A DNA stretch of 64,000 nt. Source: Ornithinibacillus massiliensis (GTDB taxonomy: Bacteria > Bacillota > Bacilli > Bacillales > Amphibacillaceae). The translations under genes and the position numbers were made by a program. Numbering within the stretch: position 1 is the first letter of the stretch; the number at the start of each line of letters is the position of its first letter. Positions 17,718 to 26,376 of this stretch are shown here, piece by piece. The stretch is taken from contig NZ_JAGXBY010000004.1 in NCBI RefSeq assembly GCF_018310345.1, forward strand, positions 124,001-188,000. The letters run 5' to 3'. The notes under the pieces are model-generated. The model did no database searches and was not told the origin of the DNA. It saw only the letters and a list, made by a program, of their open reading frames with translations.

Positions 17718-18470
17718 TTATTTTACTTCCACCGTGTATTCCTCATGCTCATGTAGACCTTCATCATTCTCAACATGAACTACAATCGTGTATGTTCCTT
17801 CCTTATCAAAAGAGTGCGAACCCTTATACTCCCCTGAAGCGGGTTCGTTTGCGTCAACCCACGCATACTCTTCCGTACCGTCTCTGTTAATTTGATAACG
17901 AACTGTTGCACCTTCAAGAGGTTCATCATTCATCACCAAATGTAAAGTCAGATCAATCTCTTTATTAACTTGCACATCTTCAGGCTTCATAAAATGCATC
18001 GTAAACCCTTCTACATGACTGGAATGATCATGATTATCATGTCCTTCCCCATGCTCCTCATGAGCTGTAGCATTACCTTCGCCAATTGTAATCGATTTTT
18101 TAGGCATTATATGCACCATTCTAGCTGTGGTATGAGCATATATTTCATAAACCCCATCCGCTTCAAAGGTTACATCTGCCGTATATGTACCATCGTCATT
18201 GTTTTTACCTTCAACCGTTGTCGTCTCTTTCTCATTTCCTTGTATCCAATACTCAAATTCCACTTTATCCGCATCTTTCACTAATTCATCACCATATGTA
18301 ACGATTGCCTTTAATTCTACTACTTCCCCTACATCCGCATGCTCAGGTAGCTGAAAATCAACGTTAAGTGCTTTAACTTCCTCATCAGCGTCAGTCTTCT
18401 CCCCATTATTGCCGCATGCAGCTAAAGCACCTACAAGTAATATCATGAGTAAGCCTATGTATTTTTTCAT
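17718..18470 (-). CDS. Lipoprotein with two YtkA/FixH-like domains
   Basis: 250 residues from the ATG at 18470, eight bases after GGAGG. Signal peptide with lipobox LAACGN. Two domains of about 85 residues follow (NVDFQLPEHADVGEVVEL to PKKSITIGE; then MHFMKPEDVQVNKEIDLTLH to EYTVEVK), joined by a His-rich linker (EEHGEGHDNHDHSSH). Both show the pattern of YtkA-like proteins, extracellular beta-sandwich domains often encoded with cytochrome oxidase or copper genes. The histidines suggest copper or another metal. It lies upstream of and divergent from ctaG, which supports a role in oxidase copper supply, as inference. Confidence 0.8.
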   Translation of the reverse strand: MKKYIGLLMILLVGALAACGNNGEKTDADEEVKALNVDFQLPEHADVGEVVELKAIVTYGDELVKDADKVEFEYWIQGNEKETTTVEGKNNDDGTYTADVTFEADGVYEIYAHTTARMVHIMPKKSITIGEGNATAHEEHGEGHDNHDHSSHVEGFTMHFMKPEDVQVNKEIDLTLHLVMNDEPLEGATVRYQINRDGTEEYAWVDANEPASGEYKGSHSFDKEGTYTIVVHVENDEGLHEHEEYTVEVK

Positions 18471-18808
18471 CTTCATTTCCTCCATCACCCTGCAAATTAG
18501 ACAGGGTCATTCTCTCACTTATTTAGTATCATTTAAATTACTAGCTATCCTTTTTAAACACGATACATTTTATCTTCTTTCCCACCTGTTATTCTGATTG
18601 ACAATTAATTACCTCTAACAGAAATGTAACAGTACTACAGCTAATATTCAACCTATTGTTGTGAATAAAGTGTGAATCTATTGTCTAAGCATGAAACCTT
18701 CTTCATTATATCTTCATGATGAGACTGAATGGATGAATATAATGAGCAATTTCCAACATATATTGTAGGGATAAGTAGCTGATACACTACAACATGAAGG
18801 GTGATTTC
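18471..18808. other. Divergent intergenic region between YtkA-like gene and ctaG
   Basis: No gene or strong hairpin seen. The region is AT-rich and must hold the promoters of both flanking genes. A TTGACA occurs at 18598-18603 on the plus strand, but no convincing -10 partner was found. Confidence 0.4.
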
Positions 18809-19603
18809 ATGTATTATGATTTTTTACTATTGGGGCATTTGGTATGGAATCTTCCATTACTCGTACTTCTTATCGGTATCTCTTTCTTGTATTCTTATCT
18901 AATAAAACGATATACAGATGTGAGACTATTTAACAAACAGCCTATTTTCTTTTTCTTATCCTTATGTCTAATCTGTCTCATACTAGGTAGCCCTCTATCC
19001 GCTTTCAGCCATCTTTCCCTTAGTCTGCATATGATTCAAATGAGTATATTATATTTTATTATTCCTCCATTACTATTGGTAGGAATTCCCCCACAGTTAT
19101 TTGCACGAGCTATCCGAACTTCACTGTTACAAAAAATAGGAAAACTATTTCTCACACCAAAATTAGCCCTCATGTTATTTTCCGCTTTATTTTTACTATA
19201 TCATTTACCTTTTCTTTTGGAGTATCTTTCTCAGGCTCCTTTGATTCAAAGCATATATTTATGTATCCTGTTTATCCTTTCCTTTAGTTTGTGGTGGCCG
19301 ATTGTTTCACCTGATCATAGGCAGAGACTATACAAGAAACAAAAGAAAAACTTCATTCTCCTTACCATGTTAATGCCTATGCCCGCTTGTTCACTATTTA
19401 TATTGAGTGCCTTTATTGATGGTGTCCAAAATCCTTACCTGAATCAGCTAGCAGTATTGCTATGCTTACCAACCAATTCCAATTCCCTAGATTTACTGGC
19501 GTCCCCTTTTCACTCAAAGTATGATCCATTAGTAGCAGGCACTCTAATGATAGGTATACATAAATCCGGTATCATGCTTTCTACTCGACTAGTAAAGAAA
19601 TGA
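18809..19603 (+). CDS. ctaG: Cytochrome c oxidase assembly protein CtaG family
   Basis: 264 residues from the ATG at 18809 (MYYDFLLLGHLVWNLP), five to seven bases after AAGGGTG; the ATG at 18794 lacks a site. Six to seven membrane segments. Characteristic features are HLVWNLPLL, SPLSAFSHLSLSLHMIQMSI, IPPLLLVGIPPQLF and LWWPIVSP, with conserved His residues in membrane helices, all seen in Bacillus CtaG. The family is needed for active caa3 oxidase and probably handles copper. It precedes an HMA-domain protein gene. Confidence 0.88.
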   Translation: MYYDFLLLGHLVWNLPLLVLLIGISFLYSYLIKRYTDVRLFNKQPIFFFLSLCLICLILGSPLSAFSHLSLSLHMIQMSILYFIIPPLLLVGIPPQLFARAIRTSLLQKIGKLFLTPKLALMLFSALFLLYHLPFLLEYLSQAPLIQSIYLCILFILSFSLWWPIVSPDHRQRLYKKQKKNFILLTMLMPMPACSLFILSAFIDGVQNPYLNQLAVLLCLPTNSNSLDLLASPFHSKYDPLVAGTLMIGIHKSGIMLSTRLVKK

Positions 19604-19680
19604 CTTTCATTAAAATTACATTTCATAAAGTTCGTTTCCGGACAGTAGTATTTAATATAGGTAGTTAGGAGAAATTCTAC

Positions 19681-19956
19681 ATGATGGTAAAGGTGGTGAA
19701 TTACAACATGCAGGAAACAGTTTACATAACCATAACAGGAATGCATTGCCCTGATTGTCCTAAAAAAGTAGAAAGATCGCTCACGAAATTAAATGGTGTA
19801 ACCGAAGTAAACATTAACTATCAGACAGAAAGCGGCAATGTCACGTTCCATAACCAGGTAACAAATATCGCTGAAATCATCAATCGAATTAAAAAAATGG
19901 GTTTTGAAGCTAAATTTGTTCGAGATGAATCGGAGGCAACGATCCAAAGCAATTAA
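19681..19956 (+). CDS. HMA-domain metal-binding protein (CopZ-like)
   Basis: 91 residues, or 82 if translation begins at the ATG at 19708. The copper-binding motif GMHCPDCPKKVE (CxxC) sits at the first loop and the beta-alpha-beta-beta-alpha-beta order is clear (VYITITG, VERSLTKLNGVTEVNINYQT, IAEIINRIKKMGFEAKFV). A GGAG lies 9 bases before the first ATG. The family carries Cu(I) or other soft metals in the cytoplasm. CopZ normally neighbours copA; here the neighbour is ctaG, so delivery to oxidase assembly or to the nearby CopCD system is possible. Confidence 0.85.
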   Translation: MMVKVVNYNMQETVYITITGMHCPDCPKKVERSLTKLNGVTEVNINYQTESGNVTFHNQVTNIAEIINRIKKMGFEAKFVRDESEATIQSN

Positions 19957-19974
19957 CTGTGAGCAAGTAACCAT

Positions 19975-20009
19975 AAAGAAGGAAGCCCTCTACATGGACT
20001 TCCTTCTTT
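19975..20009. terminator. Bidirectional terminator
   Basis: aaagaaggaag (19975-19985) pairs exactly with cttccttcttt (19999-20009), flanked by T-rich sequence. It ends both the HMA gene and the converging ABC-F gene. Confidence 0.9.
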
Positions 20010-20014
20010 AATTT

Positions 20015-21463
20015 TTATATAAGCTTTTTATCAACAATCTCAAATTGTAAGTCGGCTACGTTCTGAATAAATTGCTTATCATGGGATACGAAAATAATTG
20101 TTCCATCATAGGAACCAACAAACCGCTCCAATGCCTCAATCGCACGAATATCTAAAAAATTAGTTGGCTCATCTAGTAATAGAACGTTATACCTTCCAAG
20201 GAATAAATGACAAAGCTGTAGTCGAATGGCTTCCCCACCACTTAGTATATTCACTTTTTTCTGGATATCATTTCCTACAAATCGCATGGAATGTAGTACA
20301 CTTCTTAAAAACCCTTCCTCATAATCCGAACGATTTTTCAAATACTGCAGTACAGTTTCATCCGATGAAAATTGGTAGCTCATTTGATCGAAATAACCAA
20401 ACTTTACTTTAGGTGAAATAGTTAAACCTTCTTCACAATTCCTTATATGTTGTAATAACGTACTTTTTCCACTTCCGTTTGGTCCTGTGATAGCAATCTT
20501 CTTTCCTAGTGGAAGTTGAAAGCTAACTTCTTCTAATAGCTTCTTTCCACCCGCAGAAATTGTTAGCTGGTCCGCCATTATCGGAAACTTATTATGCAAC
20601 TCCAATGCTTTGGATGAATGAAAGACTATGGATTTCACCACTTGAACAGCGTCTACTTCCTCTAGCTTCTCCATTCGCTGTTCTATTGCCTTTGCAGCAC
20701 GTGCAATAGCTTTCTGACTGGTTCCTTTTGACTTGGTCATAAATGTCTTGTTAGGCTTTGCATTTGCTTCCCTTTTTGTCATTTTACCTGGCTGATCAAC
20801 TTTACTCGCCTTTTTCATTTTTTCCTTAGCAGCCTTTTCTAATCGGGCCCTTTCCTTCAAGAACTGTTCATGAGCTTGGTTTTGCTGTTCCCGTTCAAGC
20901 TGTTTTTGCGCAGCATAGTCTGTATAATTACCAGAATATACCGTTACCACTCCATCCCGAATCTCCCAAATAGTCGTTACTAGTTCATCTAGTAACGCAC
21001 GATCATGACTAATGAGTACTAAGGCTCCGTAATAATAACGTAATTCCCCGAGTAAATAGGCAATCCCTTCCTTGTCTAAATGGGTTGTCGGCTCATCCAT
21101 TAGTAAAGCTTCATAATAATGAGTAAAAAGTTGAGCCAATTTTAATCTTGTCTGTTCCCCACCACTTAATCGATCCTCTTGTTTAGGAATGAGTAATTGA
21201 CTAAGTAACTTAGGATCTGCTTCAACATTTTTAGGTGCTTCTAATTGTTCAAAATAACCAGACTCTACATACCGCTTCGCTTTTCCCATTGTCGGTTGAA
21301 ATTCGCCAGCTAATAGCTTTAATAAGGTGCTTTTTCCTACACCATTTTCTCCGACTATGCCAATGCGATCAAATTGATGGACTGCTAGTCGCTCAATCTT
21401 CAAAATCTCCTTATCTAAATAACTCACTTCTACATTTTCTAATTCAAAACAAATTTGCTCCAT
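20015..21463 (-). CDS. ABC-F ribosomal protection protein, Msr/Vga-like
   Basis: 482 residues with two ATPase domains and no membrane part. Domain 1: GENGVGKSTLL, LSGGEQTRLKL, LLMDEPTTHLD, LISHDRALLDEL. A charged linker of about 90 residues (190-285) follows, then domain 2: GPNGSGKSTLL, LSGGEAIRLQL, LLLDEPTNFLD, VSHDKQF. The overall sequence follows staphylococcal MsrA (488 residues), for example GNYTDYAAQ, KAIEQRMEKLEEV and NKFPIMADQLT. Msr/Vga proteins bind the ribosome and displace macrolides, streptogramins, lincosamides or pleuromutilins. The start follows GGGAGG. The leader peptide and hairpins upstream fit antibiotic-inducible expression. Confidence 0.92.
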   Translation of the reverse strand: MEQICFELENVEVSYLDKEILKIERLAVHQFDRIGIVGENGVGKSTLLKLLAGEFQPTMGKAKRYVESGYFEQLEAPKNVEADPKLLSQLLIPKQEDRLSGGEQTRLKLAQLFTHYYEALLMDEPTTHLDKEGIAYLLGELRYYYGALVLISHDRALLDELVTTIWEIRDGVVTVYSGNYTDYAAQKQLEREQQNQAHEQFLKERARLEKAAKEKMKKASKVDQPGKMTKREANAKPNKTFMTKSKGTSQKAIARAAKAIEQRMEKLEEVDAVQVVKSIVFHSSKALELHNKFPIMADQLTISAGGKKLLEEVSFQLPLGKKIAITGPNGSGKSTLLQHIRNCEEGLTISPKVKFGYFDQMSYQFSSDETVLQYLKNRSDYEEGFLRSVLHSMRFVGNDIQKKVNILSGGEAIRLQLCHLFLGRYNVLLLDEPTNFLDIRAIEALERFVGSYDGTIIFVSHDKQFIQNVADLQFEIVDKKLI

Positions 21464-21496
21464 ATTGCTACCTCCCGAAATTTTTTATAATTATTT

Positions 21497-21547
21497 CGTA
21501 TCGATAGCCTGAATCGATACGAGCTTTATTAATTACAAAGCTCGTAT
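21497..21547 (-). promoter_or_regulatory. Mutually exclusive leader hairpins of the ABC-F gene
   Basis: Stem A: atacgagcttt (21517-21527) pairs with aaagctcgtat (21537-21547). Stem B: cgtatcgat (21497-21505) pairs with atcgatacg (21513-21521). The two share 21517-21521, so only one can form. In the RNA, stem A comes right after the leader peptide stop. A ribosome stalled on the leader would prevent A and allow B, the usual logic of antibiotic-inducible attenuation. B lacks a T-run, so control may be on translation or by a longer fold. Confidence 0.75.
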
Positions 21548-21548
21548 A

Positions 21549-21572
21549 TTAAAAGAATAGCAGTATTTGCAT
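21549..21572 (-). CDS. Leader peptide of ABC-F resistance gene
   Basis: Seven codons, MQILLFF, then TAA. AGGAGG stands 8 bases before the ATG, far stronger than expected by chance for so short a frame. It ends 2 bases before the first leader hairpin and 85 bases upstream of the ABC-F start. Short leader peptides on which ribosomes stall are known for msr, vga, erm and related genes. Confidence 0.7.
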   Translation of the reverse strand: MQILLFF

Positions 21573-21684
21573 GGCTTCTTCCTCCTATGATTTCTTTATT
21601 AGAAAAACTCGCATTAACTCATTCTTTAGCAATGTGTTAATTTTTCTTTTACTGATGACTCTAAATGCCTATCTGCCAATGAAA

Positions 21685-21712
21685 AAAATCACAGACATCT
21701 GCCTGTGATTTT
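21685..21712 (-). terminator. Terminator hairpin upstream of ABC-F leader
   Basis: aaaatcacag (21685-21694) pairs with ctgtgatttt (21703-21712). The minus strand continues with seven T. A second, shorter one lies at about 21808-21832 (aaggc/gcctt, T-run). They either stop upstream transcripts or form part of the ABC-F leader control. Confidence 0.7.
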
Positions 21713-21852
21713 AGAGTAAAAGGGAATAGCTAGCCTCTATTTCATTTTTTCTTAAAACCATACCTAACTGATCCCTAAACTATGCAAAGGGACAACAAAA
21801 AAGAAAGGCAGAAAAATCCGCCTTCCCTCATTTGGTACAACTATATGATGAA

Positions 21853-21976
21853 GATTATAAAAAAGGACAGACTACTCCCAATTTACTCTGTTTCACAAAA
21901 CAGAGTCTTTGACCGTATTAAATTACTGGTTCAAAGTTGGGAAACGTAGTCTCACTGAATACACTTTTTTATAATC
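21853..21976. repeat. 124-bp three-way-junction element (MITE-like or structured RNA)
   Basis: Ends are a perfect 13-bp inverted repeat, gattataaaaaag (21853-21865) and its complement (21964-21976). Inside, gactac/gtagtc (21870-21875 with 21946-21951) and tcccaa/ttggga (21876-21881 with 21937-21942) extend the stem. It encloses two hairpins: actctgttt/aaacagagt (21885-21893 with 21898-21906) and ctttgacc/ggttcaaag (21907-21914 with 21928-21936). Nearly every base in the core is paired. No reading frame is present. The family is unknown to me. Confidence 0.7.
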
Positions 21977-22124
21977 CTCCTTAACGTTCGATTTTACAGT
22001 TAGTATTATAGTTAGTTATGGCAGGAAAGTCAAATCCCTGTATACATAATAATCATCATCACGTTACTCATAGTAAGAAAAATACATGTCCTTTCATTGC
22101 AGGAAAATGTTATGACCTAATTAC

Positions 22125-22700
22125 TCATAACCTATATTCTTGTTGGAGTATTCCCATGTGAATCGTATCATGCCAACTACCCTTACGATATATAGATTGT
22201 CTACTAACCCCTTCTTTTTTAAAACCTATATTACGGTAGAGATGAATTGCTCTTTCATTAAATGAAAATACTTTTAATGATACGCGATGTAAATTCATTT
22301 CTAAAAAAGCGTAATCAAGTAGTAACGTTAATGCTTCTTTACCATATCCCTTACCCCAGTAATCCTTTTCACCAATATCGATAATACATTCTGCATTTCT
22401 ATTCTTCAAATCGATATTAATTAACGATGTTATTCCAATTGCCTTCGTACTCTCTCTGTCCTCGATTATGTAGCTTTTAGAAGAATGGGGCATTACTATA
22501 TTTCCTTCAACAAATTCCTTTGTTTCTTGTAACGAGTATACATCTAATGCTGGATTTGTTGAGATCATAACCTCCATATCATTTCGCCAAGTATGATACA
22601 GTTCTATATCCTCTACTTCCATTTTCCTCAGTTTTACTCTTCGCGATATAAACAAATTTGATTTCCCCCTTAGTAAAGATGAGATGAGATTAGTCAACAT
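22125..22700 (-). CDS. GNAT acetyltransferase, RimJ/RimL type
   Basis: 191 residues. The fold begins RRVKLRKMEVEDIELYHTW, and the acetyl-CoA loop is DYWGKGYGKEALTLLLDYAF, followed by LHRVSLKVFSFNERAIHLYR and GFKKEGV. This is the Acetyltransf_3 layout used by ribosomal-protein and antibiotic acetyltransferases. The start overlaps the last codons of the upstream kinase gene by 7 bases, so the two are co-translated. Substrate unknown; pairing with an APH-fold kinase suggests modification of small molecules, as inference. Confidence 0.88.
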   Translation of the reverse strand: MLTNLISSLLRGKSNLFISRRVKLRKMEVEDIELYHTWRNDMEVMISTNPALDVYSLQETKEFVEGNIVMPHSSKSYIIEDRESTKAIGITSLINIDLKNRNAECIIDIGEKDYWGKGYGKEALTLLLDYAFLEMNLHRVSLKVFSFNERAIHLYRNIGFKKEGVSRQSIYRKGSWHDTIHMGILQQEYRL

Positions 22701-23683
22701 GAATAATCTTCAACGATTCTATCGATTTGTAAATCTATGAAAGAAATATCACTTTCAATTTTTGCCTTCATATTATTCAGGATTTCCCTTGTTTTACCAT
22801 TATTTCTTTGCTCTTCACTTAGGTATTTCGAAAAGTACATATAAGAGTATATTTGTCTAAACGTTAAAAGGAATGGGATTTTTAATAGCCATTGAGGATC
22901 CAGTCGATTTTCCCTAGTATATCCGTTCAAGAAAGAACGGAGAAATACTATCGCAAAATCCTCTCTTTCTCTTACATTATCATCACTAACCGTCTGTAAG
23001 GCATGATACAAAACAATAGCTATATCATAGACAAACCAATGATAAACACAATCACCAAAGTCGAATAAGATGATATCTTGTTCGTACAAATAGAAGTTTT
23101 TATGGTGTAAGTCATGATGGATCATTCCGTAAGAATTTTCATCTTTTGGTAGTTTTTCAAGCTCATTAATATACTTATTCCATTTACATTTTATCTCTTC
23201 ACTTACATCATTTTCTTCTAGAAAAAGTGATTCGCTATTCCAACTCCTTTTGTACGTCTTAGGCTCAAACTGTTTAGATAAGGAATGTATTTTTCCCAAT
23301 GTTTTACCCCAAAGATAGAATGTGTTGGTATTCCAGTCCCTTTTGTCAGATACGTTTACAAACTTCCCCTTAGCTTTCTCAAATGCAATTATCCAGCATT
23401 GTTCTTTATTACTCATCTCAACCACCTCTAATAGGTTTCCATGAGAAGAAGCTATAGGAGCAGTTACCTTCATTCCAGATTGGTGTAAATATAAAATCCA
23501 ATCTAATTCTAACTCAATCGCACTTTTTTCATATGTCGAGCTTAAATAGAACTTTAAAATAAAGCTATCTCTACCGTTATCACATTCAAACACATTGTCT
23601 GAAAATCCCCCGACCAATTTTAAATCAGACTTCTGCATACCATACCGACTAGCGCCAAGGGATAAGAGCTTTTCATCTATCAT
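22694..23683 (-). CDS. APH-family phosphotransferase
   Basis: 329 residues from the ATG at 23683, six bases after GAGGTGGT; in-frame codons upstream to 23731 are rejected for lack of a site. Catalytic motif IHHDLHHKNFYLY and metal-binding ILFDFGDCVYHWFVYD are present, with a nucleotide-binding lysine in SFILKFYLSS. The sequence resembles the group containing homoserine kinase II/CotS-like proteins. It is co-translated with a GNAT gene. The upstream region enters the second 52-bp array. Confidence 0.85.
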   Translation of the reverse strand: MIDEKLLSLGASRYGMQKSDLKLVGGFSDNVFECDNGRDSFILKFYLSSTYEKSAIELELDWILYLHQSGMKVTAPIASSHGNLLEVVEMSNKEQCWIIAFEKAKGKFVNVSDKRDWNTNTFYLWGKTLGKIHSLSKQFEPKTYKRSWNSESLFLEENDVSEEIKCKWNKYINELEKLPKDENSYGMIHHDLHHKNFYLYEQDIILFDFGDCVYHWFVYDIAIVLYHALQTVSDDNVREREDFAIVFLRSFLNGYTRENRLDPQWLLKIPFLLTFRQIYSYMYFSKYLSEEQRNNGKTREILNNMKAKIESDISFIDLQIDRIVEDYSC

Positions 23684-23840
23684 TATCACCACCTCATGAT
23701 TACTTACGATTTTTACCAGATAAAGTTTCAAATTATTTAGATAATATTATGTTGTATTAGAATAACTACCATAAACATTCCACTCTATTAAAGGAAACGG
23801 ATATCTGTTTCCTTTTTTGCCTTTCCTTTCTCATGAAGGT

Positions 23841-24412
23841 CACAGAGATGCTACCTCTATTCCCTTTTTTCGCTTTCCCTCTTCATTTGGGGCACAGAGA
23901 TGCTCTCTCTATTCCCTTTTTTCGCTTTTCCTCTTCATTTAGGGCACAGAGACCCTCTCTCTATTCCCTTTTTTCGCTTTCCCTCTTCATTTGGGGCACA
24001 GAGGCGCTCTCTCTATTCCCTTTTTTCGCTTTTCCTCTTCATTTAGGGCACAGAGACCCTCTCTCTATTCCCTTTTTTCGCTTTTCCTACTTATTTACGT
24101 CACAGAGAAGCTCTCTCTATCGCCTTTTTCTGCTTTCCCTCTTCATTTGGGTCACAGAGATGCTCTCTCTATTCCCTTTGTTTGCTTTTCCTCCTCATTT
24201 GGGGCACAGAGATGTTCTCTCTGTTCTCTTTTTCCGCTTTCCATCTTCATTTGGATCACAGAGACGCTCTCTCTGTTCCCTCTTTTCGCTTTTCCCCCTC
24301 ATTTGGGTCACATAAGCGCTCTCTCTGTTCCCTCTTTTCGCTTTCCCTCTTCATTTGGGTCACAGAGGCGCTCTCCTTTCCCATTTCGGTAACAGACACC
24401 CTCTACCTGTTT
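23841..24412. repeat. Array 2: tandem 52-bp repeats, about 11 units
   Basis: The motif cacagag (one copy cacataag) starts at 23841, 23893, 23945, 23997, 24049, 24101, 24153, 24205, 24257, 24309 and 24361, each exactly 52 bases apart. A unit reads cacagagatgctctctct, attcccttttttcgctttcc, ctcttcatttgggg. Because 52 is not a multiple of 3, long open frames run through the array in all plus-strand frames; these have no ribosome binding site and are artefacts. Adjacent units 23945 and 24049 are nearly identical, a sign of recent unequal exchange. Confidence 0.97.
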
Positions 24413-24440
24413 CATTTTAGGAAAAATCACATTCCAACTA

Positions 24441-24470
24441 AAAAAAGACCTCGAAATCGAGATCTTTTTT
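24441..24470 (-). terminator. Terminator of copCD
   Basis: aaaaaaga plus ctcga pair with tcgag plus tctttttt around short bulges. The minus strand reads into six T. It lies 45 bases past the copD stop. Confidence 0.8.
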
Positions 24471-24514
24471 GGAGAAAAAGTTCATTTTTCACTGTCTTAT
24501 TTCGTTTACTAGGC

Positions 24515-25606
24515 TTAGCGAACCACAACCGTTAGCATTAACATGAAATATAGACTCGTCACAAATAAGCCACTAAATAGCAGAGAGATAATGATCGATG
24601 CTCTCTTGTAGAACGTCCATAGCATTAATACCAATAAGAATACGGATAGGAATAAGAAATAGACTGTATTTATACTACCAGCAAAACCAACTGTGCTACT
24701 AGCATCGATGACACCAGGATGAAATAGTCGAAATAATGGTGACACTCCTTCATCTGATAAATAGTTCCCATGTGGTGGTGATTGTTGTGAGTAGATAGAT
24801 GTAATGGTAAAAATAATGAGTAATATAAACCCTTCTAAACGTACCCATGGGATAGGATTGAAATTAGAATTCTTTGTTATGGCATATTTTACGATGATTC
24901 CATTCCCCAACGCATAAAAAATAAGTGGTATTAGGAATAAGTGTTTAATTAATAATCCCTGCCCGTACGGTACCATCCATGAGTCAGTGTACTTACTTAC
25001 CATGATATCCATTAAAAACAAACCACTAAGTACTGTCGCAACTAAACAGCCAATAGCAACGACTGAAAACCAGCTTAAAAATGGTAGCCAGCGCTTATAG
25101 TTAAGTGAACACCAACCAACCACTAATACAATTCCTACCCAAATACTAACCGCCATTAAATGAATAAAGTCACTAATAATACCTATGATGGGATCTACAG
25201 CACCAGCATGGCTAGACCATGCAATGGTAACAATCACACCAGATGTTATGGCTAAACCCAAATATGCAAATGCACTTTTCTCAGTTGGTTTAGCCATCGC
25301 AATTAACAGAATTAATAACATAGATCCAAGAAAAGTAAAAATCCAAGCAGTTCCAACTGTATATGTCGTTAAAACGATTTTGAATGCCTCTACTAAGCCT
25401 ATACGTGGAGCTATATATAATATGACATCAAGTACTGGAATAAAAGAGATTACAGGTAGTGAAATGGCACTTACCTGTAAGAATCTCTTTTGTATTTTTA
25501 TATCTGGACGGTATTTGTTAGGCACTAATAAAAGAATAAAACTCCCTACCAAAACGGAAAAGCACAGATATAAGAGTACCTTACTAATTATTACTACTAC
25601 TTCCAT
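24515..25606 (-). CDS. copD: Copper resistance protein CopD family
   Basis: 363 residues and about nine membrane segments. The CopD part includes TYTVGTAWIFTFLGSMLLIL, WSSHAGAVDPIIGIISDFIH, LMAVSIWVGIVLVVGW and a late QSPPHGNY. The conserved histidines of the family are visible in SSHAG and IHLMAV. It begins directly after the copC stop (TAG ATG), so both are one operon. In B. subtilis the two are fused as YcnJ, a copper importer; here they are separate genes. Transport direction in this host cannot be told from sequence. Confidence 0.9.
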   Translation of the reverse strand: MEVVVIISKVLLYLCFSVLVGSFILLLVPNKYRPDIKIQKRFLQVSAISLPVISFIPVLDVILYIAPRIGLVEAFKIVLTTYTVGTAWIFTFLGSMLLILLIAMAKPTEKSAFAYLGLAITSGVIVTIAWSSHAGAVDPIIGIISDFIHLMAVSIWVGIVLVVGWCSLNYKRWLPFLSWFSVVAIGCLVATVLSGLFLMDIMVSKYTDSWMVPYGQGLLIKHLFLIPLIFYALGNGIIVKYAITKNSNFNPIPWVRLEGFILLIIFTITSIYSQQSPPHGNYLSDEGVSPLFRLFHPGVIDASSTVGFAGSINTVYFLFLSVFLLVLMLWTFYKRASIIISLLFSGLFVTSLYFMLMLTVVVR

Positions 25607-26194
25607 CTAATCTCTCTTTCTTCTTGTAAGGACGACTAAACCGCCTGCCACTATTGCAATTAGTAGAATAATGATGACAATAGTAGTAGAAGATAATCCT
25701 TGATTCTCCTCATTGTCTGAAGCCACAGATTCTTGATTGTCAGTTGATTGTTCAGATGAATCTGCTATCTCATCATCCTCATTTGCTTCTGTTGATTCGG
25801 ACGGTTCTTCCGCTAGATCTTCACTTTCCTCCGTTTCTGGCGCATTTACCGAAAAAGTAAACTCCCCTTCTACCGGATGGCCATCTGCACTAACAATACT
25901 CCAATTCACTTGATATTCGCCATTAGGTAATGGATTAGCTATCGTAGCTGTTAATGAGTTATCCTCTATCGTAATCTCTTCTAAATCAATAGCTTGCCCA
26001 TCTATCGACGATAATTCGATAATACTACCTTGTTCAACTCCACCATCAAAATCGAGTACAATGTTATCCAAGGCCTCTGTTACAACCTCTCCATCAGCTG
26101 GATTAGAACTTTCTAAGTGTGAATGTGCAAACACACTATTCGATACAGACATGACTAAAAAGAACACTATTACGGTAAAAAATATACGTTTCAA
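25607..26194 (-). CDS. copC: Copper resistance protein CopC
   Basis: 195 residues. Signal peptide, then mature N-terminus HSHLESSNPADGEVV, whose histidine after cleavage is the Cu(II) ligand in CopC proteins. The core ends EYQVNWSIVSADGHPVEGEF, with the second copper histidine. An acidic Ser/Glu-rich stalk (about residues 120-165) and a C-terminal membrane anchor (STTIVIIILLIAIVAGGLVV) with RRKRD follow. It is bound to the outer face of the membrane. First gene of copCD; divergent from a two-component system. Confidence 0.93.
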   Translation of the reverse strand: MKRIFFTVIVFFLVMSVSNSVFAHSHLESSNPADGEVVTEALDNIVLDFDGGVEQGSIIELSSIDGQAIDLEEITIEDNSLTATIANPLPNGEYQVNWSIVSADGHPVEGEFTFSVNAPETEESEDLAEEPSESTEANEDDEIADSSEQSTDNQESVASDNEENQGLSSTTIVIIILLIAIVAGGLVVLTRRKRD

Positions 26195-26376
26195 AATAAT
26201 TCCTCCTTAAGTTGTGTTACTATACGTTATAATACAGATTATTAATAACCTGTACTCGAAAATATTATATATACAATAGCACGAATAACATAATACCTCC
26301 AAAGAGTGATTTATCATACCATAACGCTTGTAGATGATAAAATATAGACACATTTTCTTATAAAAAGGTGAAACGT

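Noticed and set aside
23833..24535. Long overlapping plus-strand reading frames of 117-160 codons with repeated HLGHRDALSIPFF-like peptides
   Set aside because: They arise because the 52-bp repeat unit lacks stops in these frames; there is no ribosome binding site and all three frames are open alike.
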